A stretch of DNA of 64,000 bases, taken from assembly GCA_020637295.1 (NCBI GenBank), contig JACJWF010000005.1, positions 172,191 to 236,190 of the forward strand. Direction: 5' to 3'. The notes below the pieces were generated by a model. The model did no database searches. It was not told the origin of the DNA and saw only the letters and a program-made list of their open reading frames with translations. Below are positions 33,043 through 41,798 of the stretch, piece by piece. Position 1 is the stretch's first letter; the number at the start of each line of letters is the position of its first letter. A program made the translations under genes and the position numbers. Origin of the DNA: Acidimicrobiaceae bacterium. Its GTDB lineage: Bacteria; Actinomycetota; Acidimicrobiia; Acidimicrobiales; Ilumatobacteraceae.

Positions 33043-34464
33043 ATGGGCACTCGCTTCGAACCGACCGACGGCCCCGCCCGGCCCGACCCGTTCGCGCTGC
33101 CGCCGGACCCTGGGTCGGCGGTCGCCTTCCACACCGCCCGCGGCGTGACACGGGGGGTGAACCGGCGAGAGTTGCTGAAGTGGTTCTCCGCCGGGGCCGG
33201 CGCGGCGGCCGTGGGCGGCGGCGCATGGTTGGCCGGCCGTGGAGGTGAGGGCGCATCCGGTGGCTCCTCGCCGATGGGCACGGCGCCGGGTGGCGCCGAC
33301 GGTGGCGGCGACGGTCCGATGGCCACTGCGCCACGGTCCATGCAGGTGCCGGCGGCCCCTGCGGACCGGTTGCTGGTGATGATCGAGCTTGCCGGTGGGA
33401 ACGACGGGCTGTCGATGGCCGCGCCGCTCGGTGACGGTCGCTACCGCGACCTGCGCCCGTCGTTGGCGGAGCCGGAGGGCGACCCGTTCGTGCTCGACGC
33501 CGCGACGGCACTCCACCCCCGCCTGGCCCGCGTGGCCACCCGCGGCCCGGCGGTGCTGCAGGGGGTCGGCTCGCTGCAGCCCGACTACTCCCATTTCGAG
33601 ATGCAGGTGCGCTGGTGGGAAGGATCGCCCGACGCCAGCCGGGTCTACGACACCGGCGTGCTCGGTCGCCTGGCCGATGCCGTCGGCGACCCTGATGCGC
33701 CGGTGGTGGCCCTGTCCGTCAGCGACGGCGCCCACCCGATCATGTTCAGCCGCACCGCATCCACGCTCACCGTGCCGGACGTCGGGGCGACGTGGTACCT
33801 CACCGGCGCCAACAGCGACGACGTGCTGCGGCAACGGTTCCAGCGCGCCTACCGGGCCTTCGGTGCCGATGCCGCCGAGCCCTACACCGCCCGCCGGCGC
33901 GAGGTGATGGAGCGCACCGTCCGCCTGGCGGAGGCCGTGGGCGAGTGGGACGACGACGACCACGGCGGGTACCGCGACGACCGGCTGGGCAACGGCCTGC
34001 GCATGGCGCTGCGCCTGTTCGACCGCGGTGTGGGCCTGCGGATCGTGCACATCACGATGGACGGTGGGTTCGACACCCACGACGGGCACGGATGGAAGTA
34101 CCCGGAACTGATGAGCGCGCTGGACGACAACCTCGGCGCCTTCTTCGACGACCTCGATGCCGCCGGCATGGCGGACAAGGTGCTGGTGGCGACGATGAGC
34201 GAGTTCGGGCGCACGGTGGGCGAGAACGGCTCGGGCGGCCTGGACCATGGTGCGGCCGCGTCGATGCTGCTGCTCGGGCCGGTGATGGCCGGCGTGCACG
34301 GGGAGGCCCCGTCGTTCGCTGGGCTGTCGGCGGAGGACGGGCTGCCGGCGACACTGTCGTTCGACCACTACTTCGGCACCATCGCCGAGCGCTGGTTCGG
34401 CGTGCCGTCGTCCGAGGTGATCGACGGCGGCACCGAGGTGATCGATGGGCTGTTCGCCGGCTGA
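33043..34464 (+). CDS. DUF1501 family protein with twin-arginine signal
   Basis: A 473-aa exported protein of the sulfatase-like/alkaline-phosphatase superfamily (DUF1501). The Tat motif NRRELLKWF at ~residues 40-48 is followed by a hydrophobic Gly/Ala run. Conserved patterns include LVMIELAGGNDGLSMAAPLGD, YSHFEMQVRWWEG, GGFDTHDGH and TMSEFGRTVGENGSGGLDHG. The Tat signal implies folding, perhaps with a metal, before export. SD GAGGTG precedes ATG 33043. Operon with DUF1800; the two proteins probably act together. Confidence 0.93.
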   Translation: MGTRFEPTDGPARPDPFALPPDPGSAVAFHTARGVTRGVNRRELLKWFSAGAGAAAVGGGAWLAGRGGEGASGGSSPMGTAPGGADGGGDGPMATAPRSMQVPAAPADRLLVMIELAGGNDGLSMAAPLGDGRYRDLRPSLAEPEGDPFVLDAATALHPRLARVATRGPAVLQGVGSLQPDYSHFEMQVRWWEGSPDASRVYDTGVLGRLADAVGDPDAPVVALSVSDGAHPIMFSRTASTLTVPDVGATWYLTGANSDDVLRQRFQRAYRAFGADAAEPYTARRREVMERTVRLAEAVGEWDDDDHGGYRDDRLGNGLRMALRLFDRGVGLRIVHITMDGGFDTHDGHGWKYPELMSALDDNLGAFFDDLDAAGMADKVLVATMSEFGRTVGENGSGGLDHGAAASMLLLGPVMAGVHGEAPSFAGLSAEDGLPATLSFDHYFGTIAERWFGVPSSEVIDGGTEVIDGLFAG

Positions 34465-34480
34465 GCGCCGGCGCGGCCGG

Positions 34481-34933
34481 TCAGCGCACCTCGAACACCT
34501 CGATGGTGACCCGCGTCTGCTCTCGACGGCCGTTGGACAGGAAGATCCGCCGGTTCATCCAGGCCAACCGCGGCGAACCGGTGGTGAGGCGGATGTGGGT
34601 GCGGAAGTAGTACTCCGCCGGGTCGACGGGCTCGCCGGCGGCGATGCGCGCGGCCACCTCCGGGCTGGCGTCGCGGGTGCCGGTGGAGCGCACCTCGATG
34701 GCCTCGCCGTCGTCGGTGACCAGCACGTAGTGGGCGTCGATGTCCAGCACGCCGTCGGCACGGAGCGTCTGGAAGTCCGCCCCGCCGTCGGCGATGTGGC
34801 CGTGCAGGCCGTCCCGCCCGGAGAACCGCCCGCCGGCGAAGGGCACCACCCGCCGCGCGCCCGCGGGCTGCTCGCCCATCTCCACCGGGGGGAGTGCCCG
34901 CACCTCGATCGTCAGCAGCGGTTCCAGTTCCAT
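34481..34933 (-). CDS. DUF3237 family protein
   Basis: A 150-aa protein matching the DUF3237 pattern: MELEPLLTIEVRALPPVEMGEQPAGARRVVPFAGGRFSG at the start, a D-x-Q-x-L-R-x-D-G central element (ADFQTLRADGVLDIDAHYVLVTDDG) and YFRTHIRLTTGSPRLAWMNRRIFLSNG at the end. Small beta-barrel-like proteins of this family often accompany aromatic or lipid catabolic genes. It is divergent from the FAD monooxygenase at 34997 with 63 bp between starts. Function unknown. Confidence 0.88.
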   Translation of the reverse strand: MELEPLLTIEVRALPPVEMGEQPAGARRVVPFAGGRFSGRDGLHGHIADGGADFQTLRADGVLDIDAHYVLVTDDGEAIEVRSTGTRDASPEVAARIAAGEPVDPAEYYFRTHIRLTTGSPRLAWMNRRIFLSNGRREQTRVTIEVFEVR

Positions 34934-34996
34934 CGGGGCCGTTGCTAGCACAGGGCGGCGGACCCCGGGCGCGCCGGGGCGCCTACGCTGCCCGCC

Positions 34997-36235
34997 GTGA
35001 GAGTGATCATCGCCGGTGGCGGCATCGGCGGGCTGACGGCGGCGATGGCCCTGCACGCCCGCGGCGTGGACGTGCAGGTCTACGAGGCCGTCCAGGACCT
35101 CCAGCCGTTGGGCGTGGGCATCAACGTCCTGCCCCACGCCATGGCCAAACTCGACCGGCTGGACCTCCTCCCCACGGTGCTGCCGCTCGGCGTGCAGACC
35201 GCCGAGCTGTGCTTCTACAACCTGCACGGCCAGCTGATCTGGAGCGAGCCCCGCGGTGTGGCGGCCGGCTATCCCGTGCCGCAGCTCTCCGTCCATCGCG
35301 GGCGGCTGCACATGGCGCTGCTGGACGAGGCGAGAGCCCGCCTGGGCGAGGGCCGCGTGCTCACCGGCCACGCACTGCGGTCGTTCACCGACGACGGCCG
35401 CCGCGTCGAGGTGGAGCTGGAGTGCCGCGGTGACGACACGGTCGTGAGGGATCACGCCGACGTCCTGATCGGCGCGGACGGCATCCACTCCACGGTCCGC
35501 CGCCGCTTCCACCCCGACGAGGGGCTGCCCCAGTGGAGCGGCAACGTGCTGTGGCGGGCGACGACGGTGGTCCCGGGCTACCTCACGGGGCGCTCGATGT
35601 TCATGGCCGGGCACCGCCCGCACAAGTTCGTCGCCTACCCCATCACTGAGCCGGACGCCGCCGGCCACCAAGTGATCAACTGGATCGCCGAACTGGACCG
35701 CCGCGAGCTCGGCCTGGCCGCCCGGGAGGACTGGAACCGGGTGGGGAGCCTCGAGGACTTCCTGCCCCGCTTCGAGAACTGGGTGTGGGACTGGCTGGAC
35801 GTCGGCGCGCTCATCCGCGGCGCGGAGGCCGTCTACGAGTTCCCGATGGTGGACAGGGACCCGCTGGATCGCTGGACCGTCGGGCGGGTGACCCTGCTCG
35901 GCGACGCGGCCCACCCGATGTACCCGATCGGCTCCAACGGCGCCTCACAGGCGATCCTCGACGCGCTCACGATCGCCGACCTGCTGGCAGCGGCAGGGTC
36001 AGGCGCGATCGACGCAGCGTTGCAGGCCTACGACGACGACCGACGCCCGACGACCGCGGCCATCGTCCTCTCCAACCGCCGGCACGGCCCGGAGGTGATG
36101 CTCGACCTGGCCCAGGAGCGTGCCCCCGGCGGGTTCGCCGACGTCGCCGACGTGTTCGCCGCCGGCGAGCGCGAGGAGATCGCCAACCGCTACAAGCAGA
36201 CGGCGGGGTTCAGCCTGCCGTCGCAGCGCGGGTGA
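34997..36235 (+). CDS. FAD-dependent monooxygenase (class A, PhzS/salicylate-hydroxylase-like)
   Basis: A 412-aa flavoprotein. FAD motif GGGIGG (7-12), DG motif VLIGADGIHSTVRRRF (~155), GD motif LLGDAAHPMYPIGSNGASQAI (~305). These are the three fingerprints of single-component aromatic hydroxylases. The region between them resembles the PhzS-type flavin-dependent oxidoreductases more than phenol hydroxylases. Substrate unknown; paired divergently with DUF3237. Start GTG 34997. Confidence 0.92.
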   Translation: MRVIIAGGGIGGLTAAMALHARGVDVQVYEAVQDLQPLGVGINVLPHAMAKLDRLDLLPTVLPLGVQTAELCFYNLHGQLIWSEPRGVAAGYPVPQLSVHRGRLHMALLDEARARLGEGRVLTGHALRSFTDDGRRVEVELECRGDDTVVRDHADVLIGADGIHSTVRRRFHPDEGLPQWSGNVLWRATTVVPGYLTGRSMFMAGHRPHKFVAYPITEPDAAGHQVINWIAELDRRELGLAAREDWNRVGSLEDFLPRFENWVWDWLDVGALIRGAEAVYEFPMVDRDPLDRWTVGRVTLLGDAAHPMYPIGSNGASQAILDALTIADLLAAAGSGAIDAALQAYDDDRRPTTAAIVLSNRRHGPEVMLDLAQERAPGGFADVADVFAAGEREEIANRYKQTAGFSLPSQRG

Positions 36236-36248
36236 CGGCCGGCTCCGC

Positions 36249-37130
36249 TCAGATCCGTTCCAGCTCGGCGCCGTCGAACAGTGGGGTGATGCCCAGGCGC
36301 TCAGCGTCCGCTGCCATCACGTCGTCGGGTGGGGCGGTGAGGTCGCCGCCGGCGGCCGCCACGATGGCGTCCAGCAGGCGGGCGTCGCTCGACGTGTTGA
36401 GGAACAGCGGGTTGCGGGCGAGCACGTAGCGCACCGCCCGCGCCAGCTCGTCGCCGATCGGCAGCGGTTCGTACCAGGCGAAGTGGGGGCGGTCGTCGCC
36501 CGGCTGCCAGCGGCCGCGAGCCGCCGATTTGATGGTCTGCACAGCCACGTTGCGGGCCGCGCACAGGGCCAGCAACTCCTCCACGTCGGCCCGGTACGCC
36601 GTGTCCTGGAGCAGCGTGAAGTTGTAGGGCAGCAGCACGGAGTCGACGTCGAAGCGATCCAGGCTGCGCAGGTGCATGCCGGCGATGCGCAGGCCGTGCC
36701 CGGTGACGCCGATGAACTTGACCAGCCCCTCGTCACGGGCCTGCACCAGCGCTTCCACGGCGCCGCCGGGGCCGTGGGCGACCTCCCACTCGTCGGGCTC
36801 GACGAGGTTGTGGAGCTGGATCAGGTCGACCGAGTCCACCTCCATCCGGTCCAGCGACTCCTCCAGTTGGCGGCGGGCGCCCGCGGCCGTGCGCTCGCCG
36901 GTCTTGGTGGCCAGGAAGACCTCCCGGCGGTGCTCGGCCAGGAACGGGCGGAGGCGCACCTCGGACTCCCCGTAGGAGCGGGCGGTGTCGATGTGGTTGA
37001 TGCCGGCGGCGCGGACCTGGGCGAGCGTGGCGTCGGCGCGGGCCTGGCTCATGCCGCCGAGGGCCGCCGCGCCGAAGATGACTCGGGTGCTCAGGTGTCC
37101 CGTGCGGCCGAACTGCTGCAACGGAATCAT
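36249..37130 (-). CDS. Aldo/keto reductase
   Basis: A 293-aa NADPH-dependent reductase of the AKR fold. Catalytic tetrad positions are visible: Asp and Tyr in INHIDTARSYGESEV, Lys in FLATKTGERT, His in LIQLHN. It ends with a cofactor-binding region lacking the strict AKR signature. ATG 37130 has weak SD support. Divergent from the M20 peptidase gene across the large palindrome at 37153-37246. Confidence 0.92.
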   Translation of the reverse strand: MIPLQQFGRTGHLSTRVIFGAAALGGMSQARADATLAQVRAAGINHIDTARSYGESEVRLRPFLAEHRREVFLATKTGERTAAGARRQLEESLDRMEVDSVDLIQLHNLVEPDEWEVAHGPGGAVEALVQARDEGLVKFIGVTGHGLRIAGMHLRSLDRFDVDSVLLPYNFTLLQDTAYRADVEELLALCAARNVAVQTIKSAARGRWQPGDDRPHFAWYEPLPIGDELARAVRYVLARNPLFLNTSSDARLLDAIVAAAGGDLTAPPDDVMAADAERLGITPLFDGAELERI

Positions 37131-37152
37131 GAGCCGACCGTACACCCGCGTG

Positions 37153-37246
37153 CGAAGTGACGCCCCCGTCCCCCGCCCCACCAGGGAAGTGACGTGATAT
37201 ATCACGTCACTTCCCTGGTGGAGGGCGGTGGGGTGCCGTCACTTCG
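37153..37246. repeat. 94-bp palindrome with a perfect 44-bp core, four GAAGTGACG copies
   Basis: Positions 37178-37221 form an uninterrupted perfect palindrome (22-bp arms, no loop) centred between 37199 and 37200, core GTGATATATCAC. Further out, ten bases on each side (37153-37162 and 37237-37246) are again perfectly symmetric about the same centre. GAAGTGACG occurs at 37154 and 37186, with inverse copies at 37205 and 37237. It lies between divergent starts at 37130 and 37310. Possible roles: operator, cruciform site, or a REP/MITE-like element. Confidence 0.85.
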
Positions 37247-37309
37247 GGCGGGTCGGCGTGACCGGCGACCGTTGCACGGGCGGCCGCCAACGGCAACGAT
37301 CTCGTCGTG

Positions 37310-38704
37310 ATGACACCGTCCTCCGCCGACTCGGGTCGTGCTGCCGCCGTGGCCCGGGCCACGGGCGCGCTGGACGACGGGACGTTCGTCGCCGACCTCG
37401 CCCGCCGGGTGGCCGTCCGCTCGGAGAGCCAGCGGGCGGACGCCGGCCCGGACCTCCACGCCTACCTGGCGGAGGAGCTGGTCCCGTCGCTCCAGCGGCT
37501 GGGGTTCGACACGGCCGTCCACGCCAACCCCGTGGCCGGCGCCGGGCCACTGCTGATCGCCCACCGGCACGAGCGCGCCGACCGGCCGACCGTCCTCATG
37601 TACGCGCACGGCGACGTGGTGAACGGCATGGACGACCGGTGGGCGAAGGGCGCCGGCCCCTGGGATGTCGTGCGCGACGGCGACCGCATCTACGGGAGGG
37701 GCACGGCGGACAACAAGGGCCAGCACACGATCAACCTGACGGCCCTGGCGGCGGTGCTGGCCGAACGGGGCGGCCGGCTGGGTTGCAACATCACCGTGCT
37801 GGTGGAGACGGGGGAGGAGACCGGCTCGCCCGGCCTCGCCGAGTTCTGCGCGGCCCACCGTGCCGACCTGACCGCGGACGTGCTGATCGCCAGCGACGGG
37901 CCACGCCAGCGCCGCGAGCTTCCCACCCTCTTCCTCGGGTCGCGCGGTGTCGTGGACGTGGAGTTGTCCGTCCGGTTGCGCGACGGCGGCCACCACTCGG
38001 GCAACTGGGGCGGCCTGCTGCGCAACCCCGGCACGGTGCTGGCCAACGCGATCGCCTGCCTGGTCGATGCGAACGGGGTCATCCAGGTGCCGGAGCTGCG
38101 GCCCCCGCCGATCCCCGCGACCGTACGTGCCGCCCTGGCCGGGCTGACGTTCGGCGGTGGCGAGGGCGAGCCGGAGATCGACGAGACCTGGGGCGAGCCG
38201 GGCCTCACGCCCGCGGAGCGGGTGATCGCCTGGAACACGCTCGAAGTGCTGGCGATGGCGACGGGCGACCCGGCCAAGCCGGTCAACGCCATCCCGCCGA
38301 CGGCCTGGGTGAAGCTCCACCTCCGGCACGTGGTCGGCACCGACGTCAGCGATGTGCCCGGCGCGCTGCGCCGTCACCTGGCGGCCCACGGCATCACCCA
38401 CGTCGCGGTGAGCGAGGCGGTGGTCAGCCCGGCCACCCGGCTGGACCCCGAGGACCCGTGGGTGCGCTTCGTGGCCGCGTCGGTGGAGCGGACCACCGGC
38501 GCGCCGCCGGTCGTGCTGCCCAACCTCGGCGGCACGATCCCCAACGACGTCTTCGCCGACGTGCTCGGCCTGCCCACCGTGTGGGTGCCGCACAGCTACG
38601 GCGGGTGCAACCAGCATGCACCGGACGAGCACCTCCTGGCGCCGGTGGCCCGTGAGGGGCTGGCGGTCATGGCCGGTCTGTTCTGGGACCTCGGCGATGG
38701 GTGA
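37310..38704 (+). CDS. M20 family metallopeptidase/amidohydrolase
   Basis: A 464-aa di-zinc hydrolase. Metal and catalytic residues: His and Asp in MYAHGDVV, Asp in GRGTADNKGQ, Glu-Glu in VETGEETGSPG, and late ligand regions in SDGPRQRRE and PHSYGGCNQHAPDE. An internal dimerisation domain (~210-350) begins GVVDVELSVRLRDGGHHSGNWGG. It cleaves peptides or N-acyl amino acids; the exact substrate is unknown. ATG 37310 was chosen over GTG 37307. Confidence 0.92.
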   Translation: MTPSSADSGRAAAVARATGALDDGTFVADLARRVAVRSESQRADAGPDLHAYLAEELVPSLQRLGFDTAVHANPVAGAGPLLIAHRHERADRPTVLMYAHGDVVNGMDDRWAKGAGPWDVVRDGDRIYGRGTADNKGQHTINLTALAAVLAERGGRLGCNITVLVETGEETGSPGLAEFCAAHRADLTADVLIASDGPRQRRELPTLFLGSRGVVDVELSVRLRDGGHHSGNWGGLLRNPGTVLANAIACLVDANGVIQVPELRPPPIPATVRAALAGLTFGGGEGEPEIDETWGEPGLTPAERVIAWNTLEVLAMATGDPAKPVNAIPPTAWVKLHLRHVVGTDVSDVPGALRRHLAAHGITHVAVSEAVVSPATRLDPEDPWVRFVAASVERTTGAPPVVLPNLGGTIPNDVFADVLGLPTVWVPHSYGGCNQHAPDEHLLAPVAREGLAVMAGLFWDLGDG

Positions 38705-38770
38705 CCTCGAGTTCCGCCCGGTTCGTGAGGTCGAGCGGACACTGCTCGTCGTGTCGGATCTCGCCCCTCG

Positions 38771-39274
38771 TCAGTTGCCGCTCGGCACCGGCCAGGTGGC
38801 GATCGTCTCGTAACGGGCGCCGGCGGGGTCGAGCCGGCTCTGCACCAGCGCCACCTCTGCCAGTGGGAACTCGGCGCCCACCATCATCCCCAGCGCCTTG
38901 GGCATGTGGGCGTACGGCTTGACCCTGGCGATCGTCAGGTGGCCGACGAACCGGCGGCGCACCTTCTCGCCGATGTCGGCGGTGCAGCGGGCGACCTCGG
39001 TGGCGGCGTCCTCCAGGCCGTCGGCGGGGACCACGAGGGCCCGCTCGTTCAGGACGTCCACCGCCGGGCCGAGGCGAACGGTGGCCGGCTGGAACGTGGC
39101 CGCGTCCAGCGCCGCCTCCACCAGGTCCGGGTCGGTGTCGCCGAGGAAGCGCAGGGTGATGTGCCAGCTGTCCGGGTGGACGAAGCGCACGCCGCGCTCG
39201 TCCTTGCGCGGCAGGGCACGCAACTCCTCGACCGCGTCCTCGGCCGGCCAGACGGCGACGAACAACCGGCTCAT
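38771..39274 (-). CDS. thpR: RNA 2',3'-cyclic phosphodiesterase (2'-5' RNA ligase family)
   Basis: A 167-aa 2H phosphoesterase. Both catalytic HxT motifs are present: H38-I-T (WHITLRFLG) and H112-L-T (GHLTIARV). It hydrolyses 2',3'-cyclic phosphates in RNA, perhaps in tRNA processing. ATG 39274 overlaps the stop of the GNAT gene (ATGA), so the two are co-translated. Confidence 0.93.
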   Translation of the reverse strand: MSRLFVAVWPAEDAVEELRALPRKDERGVRFVHPDSWHITLRFLGDTDPDLVEAALDAATFQPATVRLGPAVDVLNERALVVPADGLEDAATEVARCTADIGEKVRRRFVGHLTIARVKPYAHMPKALGMMVGAEFPLAEVALVQSRLDPAGARYETIATWPVPSGN

Positions 39275-40236
39275 CGCGGGACCCATTCGGGCACGCGCAT
39301 CAAGGACACGGCCACGGTGTCGAAGCGCGCTGGCCAGAACGCCAGCGCCGTGGGGTTGACGGTCTCGTAGTCGACGGACATGCGGGTGAACCCGCGGCCG
39401 GCGTAGTCGGCGAGCGCGGCCTGCAGCAGCGCGGCGGCGATGCCCCGGCCGCGGAGGGCCGGGCGGGTGAACGCACCGCTGAGTGCGATCGTCGTCGGTG
39501 AGTGCACGATCGCCGTCGCCCCGTCGGCGGTGGGCTCGAACCGGAGGAACGCCTCCGGCCGGCCGTCCACCTCGGCCAGCCAGTAGCCGGCCGGTGGGCG
39601 GGCGACGAGCGCAGCGATCTCCGCTGCGGTGTCGCCCGGCTGCGGCGCCATGTTGACGGGTGGCGCGGAGTAGTGGGCGCGGTGCTCCGTATCCAGCGCA
39701 GCCAGCGCGTCGGCATCGGCGGCGACGGCGGGCCGCAGCCGCACGCCGGACGGCAGCGGCCGCTGGGCGAGCGGAGCGGCCGTCGCACGGATCCCGTCGT
39801 GGAGGAACATGCCGAAGCCGTTGACGAACCAGCGGTGGATGGTGTCCTGCTGGTCGGCGAGGACCGTGACGCAGTGGACCTCGCAACCGGCGGCGTCCCA
39901 TTGCTGCGCCGCGGCCCGGTGGAGGGCCGGGTACACCTCGGCCACCCGGTGCGGAACGGCGCCGTGCCCGTGCACCGGCACGTACGCGCCGGTGCGGCCG
40001 GTGCCGCGGAAGCCCTCGACGACGTGCCAGGCGAGGAAGCCGACCAGCGAACCGCCGTCCATCGCGGCCACCGCCCGGCCGGACGTCAGGAGCGGGCGCT
40101 GCAATGCCGCGGCGGCCGTCGGGTCGGTGAGTGTGTCCGGAAGGGCAGGCACTGCGGCGCGCAAGCGGCCGACACCCGCAGCGAACAGTTCGGCGGCCGC
40201 AGCGAGATGTGACGGGGAGAGCGTGACGACGTCCAT
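39271..40236 (-). CDS. Dual GNAT-fold N-acetyltransferase
   Basis: A 321-aa protein with two GNAT modules. The N-terminal one (~1-155) shows VGFLAWHVVEGFRGTGRTGAYVPVHGHG. The C-terminal one (~165-321) has the acetyl-CoA loop RPALRGRGIAAALLQAALADYAGRGFTRMSVDYETVNPTALAFW. Only the second has a convincing Q/R-x-x-G-x-G/A motif. Similar to mycothiol-synthase-type double GNATs in architecture, but without evidence for that reaction. Start ATG 40236 (MDVVTLSPS); ATG 40242 is an alternative. Divergent from the enoyl-CoA hydratase gene at 40319. Confidence 0.88.
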   Translation of the reverse strand: MDVVTLSPSHLAAAAELFAAGVGRLRAAVPALPDTLTDPTAAAALQRPLLTSGRAVAAMDGGSLVGFLAWHVVEGFRGTGRTGAYVPVHGHGAVPHRVAEVYPALHRAAAQQWDAAGCEVHCVTVLADQQDTIHRWFVNGFGMFLHDGIRATAAPLAQRPLPSGVRLRPAVAADADALAALDTEHRAHYSAPPVNMAPQPGDTAAEIAALVARPPAGYWLAEVDGRPEAFLRFEPTADGATAIVHSPTTIALSGAFTRPALRGRGIAAALLQAALADYAGRGFTRMSVDYETVNPTALAFWPARFDTVAVSLMRVPEWVPR

Positions 40237-40318
40237 GGGCATTGCTGACCCGCACGGTACCGGCGTGTGCGACCGGCAGGCGACGGGCTGTGGCGCGCCC
40301 CCGCAATAGGGTGCCTCC

Positions 40319-41110
40319 GTGACTGCCAACGCTGATCTGGCCGAGCCCGCGGACGTGGGGGTGACGGTGGACGACGTCACTCACGTCGCCACGATCGAGA
40401 TCCGCCGCGGGCCGCACAACTTCTTCGACATCGCCGTGCTCGGTGAGGTGGCCGACACGCTGGACCGGCTGGCGGCGGGCACCACCCGCGCAGTCGTGCT
40501 GTGCAGCGAGGGCAAGAACTTCTGTGCCGGCGCGAACTTCACCGGCCGCAGTGCGGCACTCGGCAGCGAGGGGGCGCCGCACCTCTACGACGTGGCCATC
40601 CGCCTGTTCGAGCAACCGCTGCCCATCGTCGCCGCGGTGCAGGGTGCGGCCATCGGCGGCGGCCTCGGCCTGGCTCTGGCCGCCGACTTCCGCGTCGCGT
40701 CGCCGGAGTCGCGCTTCGCCGCCAACTTCGCCATGCTCGGGTTCCACCACGGGTTCGGCCTCACCGTCACCCTGCCGCTGGTGGTCGGGCACCAGGCCGC
40801 ACTCGACCTGCTGTACACCGGCCGGCGCATCGACGGCGATGCCGCCCACCGGTTGGGACTGTGCGACGCACTGGTGCCGGCGGACCACCTCCGGGCCCGG
40901 GCCACAGAGATGGCGACGGAGATCGCCGCCGCCGGACCGCTGGCCCTCCGGTCGATCCGGGCGACGATGCGCGGCCCGCTGGTGGAGCAGGTGCGGGCGG
41001 CGATGGCGCACGAGCGCGCCGAGCAGACCCGGCTGCAGGCGACGGAGGACTTCCGCGAGGGCGTCGCGGCCACGGCGGAGCGCCGCCCGCCGCGGTTCAC
41101 CGGGCGGTGA
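40319..41110 (+). CDS. Enoyl-CoA hydratase/isomerase family protein
   Basis: A 263-aa crotonase. Oxyanion-hole segments KNFCAGANFTGRSA (~65) and GAAIGGGLGLALAADFRVAS (~105) are present. The usual catalytic Glu positions read FAMLGFHHGFGLTVTLPLVVG, again without the classical Glu, so dehydration/hydration activity is uncertain. GTG 40319. A TetR fragment converges on its 3-prime end with a 14-bp overlap. Confidence 0.92.
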   Translation: MTANADLAEPADVGVTVDDVTHVATIEIRRGPHNFFDIAVLGEVADTLDRLAAGTTRAVVLCSEGKNFCAGANFTGRSAALGSEGAPHLYDVAIRLFEQPLPIVAAVQGAAIGGGLGLALAADFRVASPESRFAANFAMLGFHHGFGLTVTLPLVVGHQAALDLLYTGRRIDGDAAHRLGLCDALVPADHLRARATEMATEIAAAGPLALRSIRATMRGPLVEQVRAAMAHERAEQTRLQATEDFREGVAATAERRPPRFTGR

Positions 41111-41351
41111 GCAGCAGCCTCGTCCAGGTGTCCACCAGCCACCGTTCGTAGGCGTCCGGCGTCCAGCCCCGCTCGGTGGTGAGCATCACGAAGACCTCCG
41201 GGCTGTTGGTGAGCCACACGGTGTCGGCGGCTTCGTCCGTGGCGAGGCCCTCGCGCACCTGGCCGGTGGCGCGCAGGTCCTCCACGAACCGGCGCATGTT
41301 GGCCGCCCGCCGCTCGCTGATCTCCTGCCACACCTGCCGGGCCTCCCCGGA
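41097..41351 (-). pseudogene. C-terminal fragment of a TetR-family regulator
   Basis: The last 84 codons of the frame read like the ligand-binding C-terminus of a TetR repressor (ARQVWQEISERRAANMRRFV, then TVWLTNSPEVFVMLTTERG and WLVDTWTRLLL). Upstream of ~41351 the frame only shadows the plus-strand gene at 41373. The N-terminal HTH half is missing and no start codon with SD is present. It is best read as a truncated, non-functional relic, possibly cut by the event that brought in the ABM-like gene. Confidence 0.7.
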
Positions 41352-41372
41352 CCAATTCTGAGGACGGCCACC

Positions 41373-41681
41373 ATGCCCACCACCACCACCTACTACTCGT
41401 TCACCCAGGACGTGCCGATCAACGAGGAGATCTACCGGGGGCTGATGGCCGAGGTCGGCAGCGAACCTCCCCCGGGCCTGGTGGTGCACCTCGCCGTCGA
41501 ACTGCCGGCGGGCGGGCTGCGCTACATCGACGTGTGGGAGTCGCAGGCGGCTCACGAGCGCTTCGTCGAGGAGCGGCTGCATCCCGCCGTCCACCGCATG
41601 CTGGCCGCGGTGTTCGGCGACGACCTGCCGCCGGAGCCGCCGATGACGCCGCTCACCGTCATCGACGTGCTCGGCCGCTGA
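41373..41681 (+). CDS. Small ABM-like (dimeric alpha-beta barrel) protein
   Basis: A 102-aa protein (MPTTTTYYSFTQDVPINEEIYRG...). The ~100-aa length and the pattern of alternating strands with YIDVWESQAAHERFVEERLHPAVHRML resemble antibiotic-biosynthesis-monooxygenase/heme-degrading-type dimeric barrels. No cofactor motif is evident, so the reaction is unknown. SD GAGGA precedes ATG 41373. It abuts a TetR fragment on the other strand. Confidence 0.78.
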   Translation: MPTTTTYYSFTQDVPINEEIYRGLMAEVGSEPPPGLVVHLAVELPAGGLRYIDVWESQAAHERFVEERLHPAVHRMLAAVFGDDLPPEPPMTPLTVIDVLGR

Positions 41682-41711
41682 GCTGCCATGCGGGGCCGGC
41701 CCGGGACGCGG

Positions 41712-41749
41712 CCGTCCCCCCGGGCACGGGGGGTGTGCCGGGGGGACGG
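41712..41749. terminator. Strong GC hairpin between convergent ABM-like and katG genes
   Basis: The arms at 41712-41727 (CCGTCCCCCCGGGCAC) and 41735-41749 pair along their whole length with one bulged G and a 7-nt G-rich loop. It sits between convergent stops at 41681 and 41799. No T-tract; bidirectional terminator likely. Confidence 0.65.
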
Positions 41750-41798
41750 GGGCAGGGGCCGTTGGGTGCGGGCCGCGGCGCAGGGGTCAGCGCACGGG

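Noticed and set aside
34465..34480. Possible terminator between DUF1501 and DUF3237
   Set aside because: Only short GC complementarity; no convincing stem.
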